From Chryseobacterium capnotolerans (GTDB lineage Bacteria; Bacteroidota; Bacteroidia; Flavobacteriales; Weeksellaceae): a stretch of 64,000 nt of DNA. The stretch spans positions 1,803,001 through 1,867,000 of the forward strand of contig NZ_CP065589.1 in NCBI RefSeq assembly GCF_021278965.1, written 5' to 3'. The position numbers were made by a program, and so were the translations under genes. Under the pieces are notes generated by a model. It was not told the DNA's origin. It did not search any database and worked only from the letters and a program-made list of their open reading frames with translations. Shown here one piece after another: positions 18,125 to 27,363 of this stretch; position 1 is the stretch's first letter, and every line of letters starts with the position of its first letter.

Positions 18125-19486
18125 TCAGAGCAATTTTTTAATCCAGCTTAATTTTTTCTCAGAATACGGTGGGTATTTAATATTAGGTTCACCCCAGGTC
18201 GCTTTTTCCAGAATTGCTTTCTGGTGAGAGAAGGCTGCAAAACCGAATTTTCCATGATAATTTCCTATTCCTGAATTTCCTACGCCTCCAAATGGCAGAT
18301 TGTCATTGCTCAAATGCATTACAACATCGTTAATACACCCGCCTCCAAAAGATAATCTTTGTGTAAAGTTTTCCTTTTCTTCAGCATTATTGGTGAAAAG
18401 ATAAGCTGCCAGAGGTTTTTCCAGCTCCAATACAGCATTCAGAGCTATATTGTAGTTGCTAAAGCTGATAACAGGTAAGAGAGGTCCAAAGATTTCTTCT
18501 TCCATGATTGGATCTTTCCAGTCTATATTGTGAAGAATAGTAGGTTCTATATATCGATTTTCTTCATCAAAATTTCCACCAAAGTATATTTTTTCTTGAT
18601 CAATAAGATGGATCAAGCGCTGAAAATTTCGTTGATTGATGATCCGGGTATATTGTTCAGAATCCGCACTGTATTTGAATTCTCTACTATATTTTCTCAA
18701 CATTTCCAGAAACTGTTCCTGTATGCTTTCATCTACCAATAAATAATCAGGAGCAACACAGGTCTGCCCGGCGTTCAGGAATTTTCCCCACACAATTCTT
18801 TTGGCAGCAATCTCAAGATTGGCATTTTTAGTAACAATGGCAGGAGACTTTCCTCCCAATTCAAGAACAACGGGTGTTAAATGCTCGGCTGCTGCTTTAT
18901 AGATGATTTTCCCAACTTTGGTACTTCCTGTAAAGAATATTTTATCAAATTTCAATTTCAGAAGCGCTGTTGTTTCATCAATTCCACCTTCGTATACATA
19001 CAAATATTCAGGAGGAAAGTTCTTATTGATGATGGTTGACATTGCTTTCATGGTATTTTCTGCAATTTCACTTGGTTTCAGAATACAGCAGTTTCCGGCA
19101 GCCATAGCGGCAATAATAGGAGATAGGGATAATTGATAAGGGTAATTCCATGCTCCAATCACCAGAATATTACCCAATGGTTCGGAATGAATCTTACTCT
19201 TTCCAAGCTGATTCACCAGATTTGTGCTTACTTTTTGGGGTTTTGCTAGTGATTTTAGATTTTTCAGATAATAGTCAATATCATTCAGAATAAAAGAGAT
19301 CTCTGTAGTGAAGGTATCAAATTTAGATTTGCCAAAATCTTTGTAAATAGCTTCGTAGAGCATGTTTTCGTTGGAGATGATAAGGTTTCGGAGCTTTTCA
19401 ATATACATTTTTCTGAAGGCAAGGCTTTTGGTTTGCTGTGTTTTGAAAAAGTCTCTCTGACTCTGTAAAATTTCTTCGATTTCCAT
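18125..19486 (-). CDS. NAD(P)-dependent aldehyde dehydrogenase, class 3 type
   Basis: The 453-residue enzyme oxidises aldehydes to acids. The catalytic Glu209 is in VVLELGGKSPA and the nucleophilic Cys243 is in NAGQTCVAPDYLL; the cofactor-binding segment FFTGSTKVGK is at about 184-193. The short length and the C-terminal NLPFGGVGNSGIGNYHGK pattern place it with the fatty-aldehyde/class 3 ALDHs. The last residues (LSWIKKLL) are amphipathic. It is a single gene. Substrate is not defined by sequence; medium- or long-chain aldehydes are plausible. Confidence 0.95.
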   Translation of the reverse strand: MEIEEILQSQRDFFKTQQTKSLAFRKMYIEKLRNLIISNENMLYEAIYKDFGKSKFDTFTTEISFILNDIDYYLKNLKSLAKPQKVSTNLVNQLGKSKIHSEPLGNILVIGAWNYPYQLSLSPIIAAMAAGNCCILKPSEIAENTMKAMSTIINKNFPPEYLYVYEGGIDETTALLKLKFDKIFFTGSTKVGKIIYKAAAEHLTPVVLELGGKSPAIVTKNANLEIAAKRIVWGKFLNAGQTCVAPDYLLVDESIQEQFLEMLRKYSREFKYSADSEQYTRIINQRNFQRLIHLIDQEKIYFGGNFDEENRYIEPTILHNIDWKDPIMEEEIFGPLLPVISFSNYNIALNAVLELEKPLAAYLFTNNAEEKENFTQRLSFGGGCINDVVMHLSNDNLPFGGVGNSGIGNYHGKFGFAAFSHQKAILEKATWGEPNIKYPPYSEKKLSWIKKLL

Positions 19487-19706
19487 GTGATGGCTTTTCA
19501 GTTAAACGTAAGTGCTGATTTGATATTATAATGAAAAAAACGCAACAATAAACCGGCCAAAGTTGGGGGGATGGGAATTGGAAATGGAAAGTTGAAGGAA
19601 TTTTTGAGGCTTAGAAGATGTTGGTTATTTAAAGATTATTTTAATCCAACCTTAGATTTTCAAACGCTATGATCGCTAAGATAACTTTAATGCTGCTTAT
19701 CTTTCC

Positions 19707-19777
19707 GTTCGCAAAGGCACTTCGTTCAGCTAGGGCTGTGGATTACAACCTTTGCTGAGTGAAACGCCTTTGCGTAC
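19707..19777. repeat. Palindromic dispersed element, copy 1, in a 441-bp gene-free gap
   Basis: Two 24-bp arms face each other: 19707-19730 (GTTCGCAAAGGC ... TTCAGC) and 19754-19777 (GCTGA ... GCCTTTGCGTAC), pairing at about 21 of 24 positions with a 23-bp loop. A second copy with the same arms lies at 47481-47552. It could fold as a long RNA hairpin. The surrounding gap 19487-19927 holds no convincing gene; its right end is a pyrimidine-rich repeat. Confidence 0.75.
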
Positions 19778-19873
19778 GTTTATAGTCTATTTCATTTTAA
19801 GTCTTTGCGAAAAATGTGTTAAGAATAAAGAAATTAATTTCCTAAACTCACAGAGGTATTGAAGTCTTCAAGA

Positions 19874-19927
19874 ACTTCCATCTTCTAGCATCCTGCTCCC
19901 TTTCCTTTCTTCCCACCTCCAGCTTCC
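19874..19927. repeat. Pyrimidine-rich dispersed repeat, copy 2
   Basis: Tract beginning AACTTCCATCTTCTAGC and ending CTTCCCACCTCCAGCTTCC, directly abutting the stop codon of the MFS gene. The last ~24 bases match the reverse complement of the start of the 105-bp tandem repeat at 39317. Confidence 0.55.
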
Positions 19928-21490
19928 TCACATAATATTTCTCACTGCTATTCTCACTGGATGATAAAGTAGTAATAGGAGAGCGGTGATAAAAGCCAGC
20001 CAGAATAAACCTGTGAATATTTCCATATTGGAAAGCAGAATAGATTGAGCAGTTATCTTTGCTTTAAAGGCTCCTGCAGTCATAGATAAAGACTCATTAA
20101 CCGGAAGTTTTGAGATATTGGCTCCGAAAATCTGATTCCACTGACTGTAGAAGACCGGATTGGTATCGGTAAGATTGAAGCTTAAGACATCCGAATGCTT
20201 TAACGTTAAAAACAACATTCCGTTTTGCATTAAGGCATATCCAATGGCAGTGGCCCAGAAACGGGTAGTGGTTCCCATGGCACTGGCATTAGCCACATAT
20301 TGTTCCGGCATTCCTGAAATGAGAAAGAATACTAAAGGAGTAAATAATAAACCCTGAGCCACTCCCTGAAGAAAGAGAGGCGGGCAGATGGTGGTAAGTG
20401 TAGTATCCGGATAAAAAGTATAGGTAAACCATGCACTGTCTATGGCCAGTAAAAGAAAGCCTGCAAAAAAGATAATCCTGGAAGAAACACCACGAACCAG
20501 ACAAACTCCAGATAAAAAGACTCCGATAAGTGTCCCGGCCACATTCCAATATTGAATGTTGACAATATAATCCCATGGCCATTTCCATACCGTTGCCATT
20601 ATACTGTATACATTATTTAGCCCTGAGCGGATAAGATAGAAGATGAAAAAGAGGATCATTCCCACCATCACATTTTTAGAACTGAAAATTTCAAAATGGA
20701 ATAAAGGCCGTTTTGAATTCCTTTGTTTCAGCATAAATAAACCTCCTGAAATGAGAAATATAAACAAACAAAGAATAATAGAATCAGACTCAAACCACAT
20801 AAGTCTTTTTCCATACACGATAGCATAGGCTCCCGATTGAAGACAAACCCAAAGCAAAAACCAACTTGGAATATCCATTTGGTATAATGGTTTTTTAGGA
20901 AAGAAACGATTTTTATTGAAAATGACAAAGCCCAAAATCAAGACAAAAACGTGGAAATAAGCCATCATTAAAATCATATGCCGGTAATCATAATCCTGAA
21001 TGCTTGATTTAAGTAAAGTTGTTGTCACGGTTCCTCCTGTCAGCATAAGTGCATACATAAAAAGGTAGGCAATCACTTTAGCATGTTTTGTTTTTAATTC
21101 AGCTATAATTAATGGCAAAAAAATAGCACCTTCCAGTAATCCAAAGAATCCCTCTAAAAAACGGATCACCAGGATCACATGATAATCATTGGTGACAGAT
21201 AAAATATAAAGAAGAATTACAGAAACGGAAGACATCAGCAGTACATAATACTTCACACTAAAATAAGACATGAACCTCTGTAAAACCAAAAGTGTGACTA
21301 CAAAAGTTCCATACATCAGCATCATTAAATATTGGATGTCATCTGAGTCCACATCCATAAAAGAAGAGGTAAAAGCACTATTGGAATGCAATAATGACAA
21401 CAGCATAATGTGTGGAAATAAGGCCAGGATGAGAAGAGGCAATTTCAACCATTGCGGTAACCATTTATGATAAACTGTATTGTGTTGCAT
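19928..21490 (-). CDS. MFS multidrug efflux permease (EmrB/QacA-like)
   Basis: The 520-residue protein is a 14-helix DHA2-family major facilitator. Hydrophobic segments are spread over its length, with charged loops such as FNKNRFFPKKPLYQ and MLKQRNSKRPLFHF. In tripartite systems this inner-membrane permease works with a HlyD-type adaptor and a TolC-type channel, both encoded just upstream in the same direction (TolC, HlyD, then MFS). The gap before it is unusually long for this operon (317 bp) and contains an 8-bp tandem repeat. The family motif C (normally in helix 5) is only weakly visible. Drug specificity is unknown. Confidence 0.88.
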   Translation of the reverse strand: MQHNTVYHKWLPQWLKLPLLILALFPHIMLLSLLHSNSAFTSSFMDVDSDDIQYLMMLMYGTFVVTLLVLQRFMSYFSVKYYVLLMSSVSVILLYILSVTNDYHVILVIRFLEGFFGLLEGAIFLPLIIAELKTKHAKVIAYLFMYALMLTGGTVTTTLLKSSIQDYDYRHMILMMAYFHVFVLILGFVIFNKNRFFPKKPLYQMDIPSWFLLWVCLQSGAYAIVYGKRLMWFESDSIILCLFIFLISGGLFMLKQRNSKRPLFHFEIFSSKNVMVGMILFFIFYLIRSGLNNVYSIMATVWKWPWDYIVNIQYWNVAGTLIGVFLSGVCLVRGVSSRIIFFAGFLLLAIDSAWFTYTFYPDTTLTTICPPLFLQGVAQGLLFTPLVFFLISGMPEQYVANASAMGTTTRFWATAIGYALMQNGMLFLTLKHSDVLSFNLTDTNPVFYSQWNQIFGANISKLPVNESLSMTAGAFKAKITAQSILLSNMEIFTGLFWLAFITALLLLLYHPVRIAVRNIM

Positions 21491-21710
21491 AATTGTTTGG
21501 AAAGCTAATGAAAACCTTGAGTTTACTGTTTAGCTGTTTATGGTAATAAAATGCGAAAAGACAAAAAGGCAAAGGGGTAAAGTAAAAGGTAAAATGACAA
21601 ATATGCTTAAAGAAAAAATTAACAGATCTGTACGTTGCGGTCTTGCCTTTTCGCAGAAAAATAATTTTAATTTAAAGATTTGAAAATGATTATAAAACCA
21701 GGTATTTTTA

Positions 21711-21790
21711 TACTCTAATACTCTAATACTCTAATACTCTAATACTCTAATACTCTAATACTCTAATACTCTAATACTCTAATACTCTAA
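21711..21790. repeat. Ten perfect copies of an 8-bp tandem repeat inside the efflux operon
   Basis: The unit is TACTCTAA (TTAGAGTA on the coding strand). Ten perfect copies are followed by a shortened copy and TACTCTC, ending 11 bp before the HlyD stop codon. It occupies part of the 317-bp gap between HlyD and the MFS gene (21491-21807); the rest is A/T-rich and holds no gene. Such repeats change copy number by slippage, which here would alter only gene spacing. Confidence 0.95.
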
Positions 21791-21807
21791 TACTCTATAC
21801 TCTCAAA

Positions 21808-22854
21808 CTAAATCTTCTTTGCACTCACCAGAACATTCATTCCGGAAAGCAGCTTTTCATTGTCTTTGTTATGATCTAATATAATTTTTACTGGAAATCT
21901 CTGCTCTATTTTTACAAAGTTTCCTGTAGCATTATCTGGTTTTATCAAAGAAAATTGAGAGCCTGATGCAGGAGAAACAGAAAGAATTTTTCCTTTGAAT
22001 TCAACATCAGGGTAAGCATCTGCGGTGATGATGACTTCTTTGGTCTGATCGATCTGCCCGAGTTGGGTTTCCTTATAATTGGCAATAATCCATTTTTCTT
22101 TGCTTACGATTTGTACCAATGCTTGCCCTTCTTTAATCAGTTGTCCTTCCTGGATCGTTTTTTTTCCTACCCAGCCGTCATAAGGGGCTTTAATTACAGT
22201 GTATGAAAGGAATAATTTTGCATTATTCAGATTGGCCGAACTTTGCTGAATCTGGCTCTTTGCCGGAGCCACTTTAGTCTGTTGTTCATTGGCACCTGCT
22301 CTCACTGCATTTTTCTGCTGTTCCAGGGCTAAAAGATTAGCTTTTGATTGTTCATAGGAGGCTTTTACGTTTTCAAAATCCTGTTCTGTGGCGGCATCTT
22401 CAGCTAACAGGTTTTTATACCTTTTGTAATCCTGTTCTGTTCTCCAGATATCAATTTTGGCAGAAGCAATTTTAGCATCAATGATTTTCGTATCACTTGC
22501 TTTGGTATGTACTGAACTTTCAATTGTGGTGATATTTTCAGTAGTTGTATTAAGATTCGCTTCAGCCATATGCACCTGATTCACAAATTCCCTGTTATCA
22601 ATGACAATCAGGGTGTCTCCCTGGTGTACAAACTGGTTTTCGTTAAACTTTATGGTTTTGATGAACCCTGAAACCTTGCTGGAAACAGGAGTGATATATT
22701 GTTCGATCTGTGCATCATTGGTTGTCACATTTTTCCTCGAAAAAAGATAGAAGCTCACCATTCCTGTAACTCCGCTTATGATAAGGATCCATGCTAATAA
22801 AGTAATGGTTTTGTTGATTCTTTTTTCCTTTTGTGTCAGTTGTTTCTGTGCCAT
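21808..22854 (-). CDS. HlyD/EmrA-family periplasmic adaptor
   Basis: The 348-residue protein has an N-terminal membrane anchor (ITLLAWILIISGVTGMVSFY, about 16-36), a half lipoyl domain (ITPVSSKVSGFIKTIKFNEN then GDTLIVIDNREF), a long coiled coil at about 85-215, the second lipoyl half (VIKAPYDGWVGKKTIQEGQL) and a C-terminal beta-barrel. It bridges the inner-membrane MFS pump and the outer-membrane channel. It starts 5 bp after the TolC-like gene. Its 3' side runs into the 8-bp tandem repeat. Confidence 0.94.
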   Translation of the reverse strand: MAQKQLTQKEKRINKTITLLAWILIISGVTGMVSFYLFSRKNVTTNDAQIEQYITPVSSKVSGFIKTIKFNENQFVHQGDTLIVIDNREFVNQVHMAEANLNTTTENITTIESSVHTKASDTKIIDAKIASAKIDIWRTEQDYKRYKNLLAEDAATEQDFENVKASYEQSKANLLALEQQKNAVRAGANEQQTKVAPAKSQIQQSSANLNNAKLFLSYTVIKAPYDGWVGKKTIQEGQLIKEGQALVQIVSKEKWIIANYKETQLGQIDQTKEVIITADAYPDVEFKGKILSVSPASGSQFSLIKPDNATGNFVKIEQRFPVKIILDHNKDNEKLLSGMNVLVSAKKI

Positions 22855-22859
22855 AGTTT

Positions 22860-24194
22860 TTATAAGTTTCCAATCGTATATTGAAGTTGATAGTATTTTA
22901 GTTGTCGGTTAATTTTTACGGAAATAAGGTTAGATTCAGCTTCCAGATAGGTATTATCTGCATCAATCAGTTCAGTGATAAGACTCAGTTTATTCGCGTA
23001 TTTTGTTCTTACAATACGGTAGTTTTCCTTAGCTTGGTCAATGGCTTCTTCAGCAATTTTTACCTTTTGATTGGTTTCTTCAAACTTTTTGTAGGCCTCA
23101 TATACATTATGTCTTATCTTTTCTTCGTTTTCCTCAATCTGAAGTTTGGCAAGATCTATATTTTCTCTTGCTTCCTGCATTTTATATTTGTTTTTGTATA
23201 GGTTTTCGATAGGATAGGTAAGGTTCAGTCCGATCATTCCCAAACGATAGGCATAAGGTTCAGGAGGAAAGAACATCATATTGGGGTATTTCAGAAAATA
23301 TTCTCCGCCCGCTGTTATTTTTGGGAGATAATTTGCTTTAGTAATTTTCTGATCCAGCTCTCTTAATGAAAGGTTTTTATGGGTAATTCCAACTGATTCA
23401 TTCTTATGTAAAGCAGTTTCTGTTAACTCATCAATATAGGGGATGGCTGCTTTGTCGGAGATCAGATCCTCTGTGTCTATATGCATTTCCTGTTGTTCAG
23501 GAAGAGAAAGGATGGTTTTCAGTTTATGCTCAGCAATCTGTATGTCATTATCCAGTTCTGTCCAGCTCATTTTGTGATTAGAAAGTTGTAGTGAAGTTCT
23601 CAGCACTTCGTTCACCGTAACTACACCATTAGCTTTTAAAGCTTTTACCTGTCTAATATTCACAGAATCCTCTTTCATTTTATCGTTAATAAGGGACTGC
23701 TGTTCTTTTAAGTGATGAATTTGCAGAAAAGCGGTAATGACTTCCATGGTAAGCTGTCTTTCATCCAGATGGGTTCTTAAAGCTGAAACTTCAGTATCAA
23801 TCGCTGCTTTTTTCTCTGTATTTTTTATTTTTCCACCCATATAAACAGGGATAGAAGCAGATAAAGTAAAATCATACATTCCGTTGATCGCATCATATTT
23901 TGTTGGTGTATTAAATACGCCATCCTGATACTGGAAAAGATTGGTAACCTGGTTGTAGCTGGTATGAAATTCAACATCCGGAAGTTTTTCCATTTTAAGG
24001 TCTTTCTCTTTAGTGGCAGATATTTTCTGTTTTAGATGACTAATCTGGATGCTTTTGTTGTTTTTTAACCCAATTTCTATAGCCTGTTGCAGACCAAGAT
24101 GTTGGTAATCTATCATTTGTGAGTGTAAAAGGTTGCTCAATAATAAGCACAACGCTATGCACTGATATCGGCATGCGTTAAATATCATATTCAT
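22860..24194 (-). CDS. TolC-family outer-membrane efflux protein
   Basis: The 444-residue protein has two outer-membrane efflux protein repeats with long alpha-helical segments and the characteristic start LGLQQAIEIGLKNNKSIQIS. A signal peptide is present but the N-terminus is long (MNMIFNACRYQCIALCLLLS); a second ATG two codons in is also possible. It forms the channel of the tripartite pump and is the first gene of the operon, divergent from the AraC regulator. Confidence 0.93.
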   Translation of the reverse strand: MNMIFNACRYQCIALCLLLSNLLHSQMIDYQHLGLQQAIEIGLKNNKSIQISHLKQKISATKEKDLKMEKLPDVEFHTSYNQVTNLFQYQDGVFNTPTKYDAINGMYDFTLSASIPVYMGGKIKNTEKKAAIDTEVSALRTHLDERQLTMEVITAFLQIHHLKEQQSLINDKMKEDSVNIRQVKALKANGVVTVNEVLRTSLQLSNHKMSWTELDNDIQIAEHKLKTILSLPEQQEMHIDTEDLISDKAAIPYIDELTETALHKNESVGITHKNLSLRELDQKITKANYLPKITAGGEYFLKYPNMMFFPPEPYAYRLGMIGLNLTYPIENLYKNKYKMQEARENIDLAKLQIEENEEKIRHNVYEAYKKFEETNQKVKIAEEAIDQAKENYRIVRTKYANKLSLITELIDADNTYLEAESNLISVKINRQLKYYQLQYTIGNL

Positions 24195-24235
24195 AAATTA
24201 ATTAAAGGATTTTTGCTAAAAAGATTTTGATACTG

Positions 24236-24243
24236 CAAATTTA
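24236..24243 (-). promoter_or_regulatory. -7 element for the efflux operon
   Basis: TAAATTTG on the minus strand, 41 bp before the TolC ATG, within the short spacer to the divergent AraC gene. No matching -33 TTG, which could mean activator dependence; that is inference. Confidence 0.4.
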
Positions 24244-24252
24244 CGATGTGAG

Positions 24253-25134
24253 ATGACTGACCCTATTTGTGAAAGCAGAAAAAGATTTGTTCATTTACGC
24301 CATTTTGAAAATTATACCTATCTTTATTTCATGAATGATAGTCATTTTAAAGCCGTAGAGGAAGAGGATGCTGAATTTTATGTGTATCATGTTCTTACCG
24401 GGAATATCACAACAGATATTCATTATCACAGTTCTGCCCAATTAGTCTATGCAGAAGGGGGTATTGTACATGTTTTTACAGATCTGAAGCACTGGTATCT
24501 TCCGGCGAGATGTTTTATGTGGATTCCTGCTGGTACACCACACTATCTATTTTCTACCAGTCCCAAAGTTGATTTATATAATTTTTATATTAAAAAAGAA
24601 GAAGGAGAGAATGGCTTCTTTGATGAAATTAATATTTATTCTGTGAATGAATTGCTTCGGGAAATGATTTTATATACCAAAGATTGGAATGGGAAAATCA
24701 CAAAAAAAGATAGTTCAAAATATTATTTCCTTAAAGCTCTTAAAGGTGTTTTACAAGAAAAAAAACACAAGCATCTGGCATTTCCGATACAGCATCCATT
24801 TCCCAAAGATGAAACCTTACTGAAGATTGCTAGATATATTCATGCTAATCTTGAGAAGCCTCTAACGATTGAATCTACAGCCAAAGAGTTCGGAATGAGT
24901 ACAAGAACCCTTTCCAGAAAGTTTAAAGAAATTTTGGGTATGAACTACGTTCGTTTCCTGAGAGCTTTAAGAATTACCCGTTCTTTAGAGTTAATGCTGG
25001 AAGGAAAGTATAATATGTACGAGATTGCGATGATGGTAGGCTACAATAGCCTGTCTTCTTTCAGTAATATCTTTAAAAAGGTAATCGGAGTAGCGCCTAC
25101 AGAATATCAACAGAAATTGAGAGGAAATAGGTAG
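24253..25134 (+). CDS. AraC-family transcriptional regulator with cupin-like sensor
   Basis: The 293-residue protein has an N-terminal cupin-like domain (HYHSSAQLVYAEGG and WIPAGTPHYLF, about 55-100) that usually binds a small ligand, and a C-terminal pair of helix-turn-helix motifs (KPLTIESTAKEFGMSTRTLS and YEIAMMVGYNSLSSFSNIFK, ending VAPTEYQQK). It is divergent from the TolC-HlyD-MFS operon with 58 bp between the starts, so it is a good candidate for its regulator. The first ~25 residues fit the family poorly; M27 (MNDSHFKAVEEED) may be the true start. Confidence 0.9.
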   Translation: MTDPICESRKRFVHLRHFENYTYLYFMNDSHFKAVEEEDAEFYVYHVLTGNITTDIHYHSSAQLVYAEGGIVHVFTDLKHWYLPARCFMWIPAGTPHYLFSTSPKVDLYNFYIKKEEGENGFFDEINIYSVNELLREMILYTKDWNGKITKKDSSKYYFLKALKGVLQEKKHKHLAFPIQHPFPKDETLLKIARYIHANLEKPLTIESTAKEFGMSTRTLSRKFKEILGMNYVRFLRALRITRSLELMLEGKYNMYEIAMMVGYNSLSSFSNIFKKVIGVAPTEYQQKLRGNR

Positions 25135-25253
25135 TGAGTGGGAGTGTTTGAGAGTTTTTAGGATAAGAGAATGATAGAATGAATTGAGTACGCTGAATCA
25201 CATATATCTTGATTCTTGGCTCTTTGTTCCTTGTTCTACCAATCTTACTGCAC

Positions 25254-25283
25254 AAAAAAACCACCTCAAATAATTGAAGTGGT
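25254..25283 (-). terminator. Terminator of the ribosomal protein operon
   Basis: CCACCTCAA pairs with TTGAAGTGG (one mismatch) next to an A run that becomes a U run on the minus strand, 32 bp after rplI. Confidence 0.8.
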
Positions 25284-25314
25284 CTTTGTATGGTGAGAAA
25301 TTCTCAGTCGCTTA

Positions 25315-25817
25315 TTAAGCTTCTTCAGATTTAGCCTCTTCCTTCTTAGCAGCAGGAGCAGCTACAACTGGAGCATCAGAAACGATGTCGAATTCGTAGT
25401 TGTACTCAACATTTCTGTGAAGTCTGATAAGAGCAGCAAATTTACCAGTTCTCTTGATAGTGTTACCAGGAATTTTGATATATTTTTTCTCTACAGAAAC
25501 ACCAGCTTTTTCTAAAGCAGCAGATAGATCAGCATTGTTGATAGATCCGAATAATTTATCACCAGTACCTACTTTTGCAGGAATAGTGATAGAAGTTTTC
25601 TTCAATTGCTCAACTACAGCGTTAGCAGCAGCGATTAATTTAGCTTCTTCTTCTTTTCTAGCCTCTAATGTAGCTTCTAAAGCAGCTTTGTTTTTTGGGG
25701 TAGCTAAAAGAGCAATTCCTTGAGGAATTAAGAAGTTTCTAGCATAACCTGGCTTTACGTTTACGGTATCAAACTCAAGTCCTAAGTTTTCTACGTCTTT
25801 TTTAGGATAATTTCCAT
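25315..25817 (-). CDS. rplI: 50S ribosomal protein L9, frameshifted near the start
   Basis: The C-terminal part (KKTSITIPAKVGTGDKLFGS to the Ala/Glu-rich tail) reads in one frame, and so does the upstream sequence VENLGLEFDTVNVKPGYARN, the signature of L9. The start ATG at 25817 gives MEIILKK and then hits a stop after ACG. Adding one T to the six-T run at 25798-25803 restores MEIILKKDVENLGLEFD and a 167-residue L9 with an unusually long charged tail. L9 binds the L1-stalk base of 23S rRNA. It follows rpsR after a 112-bp gap containing a hairpin. The break is most likely a sequencing error. Confidence 0.92.
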
Positions 25818-25889
25818 TGTTGTTGTCCTTTTTAAGATTTTAGTTTTATAATCTAAAATCAAGTTAGAATTAATGATGTATTCAGCAAC

Positions 25890-25915
25890 AAAAGAAGAGA
25901 TTGCTCTCTTCTTTT
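25890..25915 (-). terminator. Hairpin between rpsR and rplI
   Basis: AAAAGAAGAGA and TCTCTTCTTTT pair perfectly around TTGC. On the minus strand it follows rpsR by 14 bp and ends in U-rich sequence. It may attenuate rplI or mark an RNA processing site. Confidence 0.65.
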
Positions 25916-25929
25916 ATTTATTTTTTGTC

Positions 25930-26232
25930 TTATTTTAATAAGTCAGCTACGTAAGGTAGTAAAGAAAGGTGTCTTGCTCTTTTGATAGCAGCAGAAACTT
26001 TTCTTTGGTATTTTAAAGAAGTTCCAGTGTATCTTCTTGGTAAGATTTTACCTTGCTCGTTTACAAATTGTAATAAGAAGTCAGCATCTTTGTAATCAAC
26101 GTGCTTAATTCCGTATTTTTTGAATCTACAATATTTCTTTTCAGATTTTGTATTGATATCAAGCGGAGTAAGGAATTTTACTTCTGATTCTCCTCCAGCT
26201 GAGGCTTGTTTAGCCATTTCATCTATTGCCAT
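25930..26232 (-). CDS. rpsR: 30S ribosomal protein S18
   Basis: The 100-residue protein contains the S18 core: [45 protein letters not shown] and [13 protein letters not shown]. It pairs with S6 on the 30S platform. The start is preceded by an extra ~20-residue acidic N-terminus, common in Bacteroidetes. It lies 33 bp after rpsF. The ssb gene found between these in many bacteria is absent here. Confidence 0.98.
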   Translation of the reverse strand: MAIDEMAKQASAGGESEVKFLTPLDINTKSEKKYCRFKKYGIKHVDYKDADFLLQFVNEQGKILPRRYTGTSLKYQRKVSAAIKRARHLSLLPYVADLLK

Positions 26233-26265
26233 GTCTTGTCTTTTTTAAAAAATAGGGTTAATTAA

Positions 26266-26607
26266 TTAAGCTTTAGCTGCTTTTACTTTAGCTCTTCTTG
26301 TTACAGCGTACTCAATAGCATGCTTGTCAAGTTTTGTAGTAAGGTAACGGATAACTCTCTCGTCACGTTTGAATGCTAATTCTAAGTCAGCTACTACAGA
26401 ACCTTCTCCTTTAAATTCGATTAAAGTATAGAACCCATTCTTTTTCAATTGGATTGGGTAAGCTAATTTTTTTAATCCCCAGTTTTCTTTAGCAACGATT
26501 TCGCAGTTCTTTTCTTTGATAAGATCTACATACTTGTTCACTGCTTCCTCTACCTGTGACTCAGATAGAACGGGAGTTAAAATGAAAACAGTTTCGTAAT
26601 TGTTCAT
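26266..26607 (-). CDS. rpsF: 30S ribosomal protein S6
   Basis: The 113-residue protein shows the S6 pattern [20 protein letters not shown], then [19 protein letters not shown] and [17 protein letters not shown], with a short basic tail. It forms a dimer with S18 in the small subunit. It is the first gene of the operon rpsF-rpsR-rplI, 35 bp after a consensus promoter box. Confidence 0.98.
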   Translation of the reverse strand: MNNYETVFILTPVLSESQVEEAVNKYVDLIKEKNCEIVAKENWGLKKLAYPIQLKKNGFYTLIEFKGEGSVVADLELAFKRDERVIRYLTTKLDKHAIEYAVTRRAKVKAAKA

Positions 26608-26641
26608 AATGTTAAATGAATTTGTTAATTATTTCGAGGTG

Positions 26642-26672
26642 CAAAATTAGAAATTATATTTTTAATATGCAA
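26642..26672 (-). promoter_or_regulatory. Consensus promoter for rpsF-rpsR-rplI
   Basis: On the minus strand TTG (26672-26670), a 20-bp spacer, then TAATTTTG (26649-26642), a full -33/-7 match, ahead of the rpsF ATG at 26607. Confidence 0.8.
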
Positions 26673-26710
26673 GAGTATTTATGAAATAATGGAGTATTCA
26701 TGGTAAGAGT

Positions 26711-26740
26711 TTGAGTGTTGATGGTGTTTTTGTACCTTTG
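26711..26740 (+). promoter_or_regulatory. Consensus promoter for the secreted unknown gene at 26761
   Basis: TTG at 26711-26713, 19-bp spacer, TACCTTTG at 26733-26740; the ATG follows 21 bp later. Confidence 0.8.
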
Positions 26741-26760
26741 CCACACGAATTTTTTATTTC

Positions 26761-27363
26761 ATGAAAACTAAATTTTACACACTGCCATTATTGTTGATGG
26801 GAATTATCTGTTACTCACAGGATAAAATTTCCAAGAAGAACGGAACCTCTTTTGAGGCTAAGATTATCGAAGTTGGGGCTTCAAATATTACTTACAAAGA
26901 ACTGGATTATCTGGATGGGCCGAGCCATTCATTAAACAAATCAGAAATTTATAAAATCACTTATGCTAACGGAAAGGAAGATCTTCTGGGTAAATATCAT
27001 AATGTTGATGAAGTGAAAACCTTTATTGCTGATAAAATCAGAGAATTTGGAGCAGATCGTGATAACGGAATGCTGAGACTTGCCGCAGAATTTGATGGAA
27101 ATAATATCAGAATAAACTCAGTAGATAAAAATGGAAAGCTCTATTACGAAGGAGATTGGTGGAATCTGAGTAATGTAGTGGACTTTCATAAGGTGTCAAA
27201 AAGGAAAAATGGGGATGCGTTTTTAAATATCGTCACCTATAAAGTAAAAAGATCAAGTGAAAAACTGGATAAGTTGGTGATTAGAGTCATCAATTACGGA
27301 GTTGCTGAAGAATTATCAGAAGCCTTCAAAGATTTAAATATCATGCTAAAAAAAGACCTGTAA
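26761..27363 (+). CDS. Secreted protein of unknown function
   Basis: I do not recognise a specific family. The 200-residue protein has a signal peptide (MKTKFYTLPLLLMGIICYSQ). The opening of the mature part, KISKKNGTSFEAKIIEVGAS followed by NITYKELDYLDGPSHSLNKS and EIYKITYANGKED, resembles the short repeated beta unit seen in many Bacteroidetes exported proteins that begin 'D.I...NG..I.AKI.EV...I.YK'. The rest is mixed alpha/beta with no catalytic motif. It is a single gene with its own full-consensus promoter, and its terminator overlaps the stop codon. Confidence 0.8.
   Translation: MKTKFYTLPLLLMGIICYSQDKISKKNGTSFEAKIIEVGASNITYKELDYLDGPSHSLNKSEIYKITYANGKEDLLGKYHNVDEVKTFIADKIREFGADRDNGMLRLAAEFDGNNIRINSVDKNGKLYYEGDWWNLSNVVDFHKVSKRKNGDAFLNIVTYKVKRSSEKLDKLVIRVINYGVAEELSEAFKDLNIMLKKDL

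Noticed and set aside
21711..21790. Short regular repeats as a CRISPR array
   Set aside because: The units are 8 bp and directly adjacent, with no spacers, and there are no cas genes.
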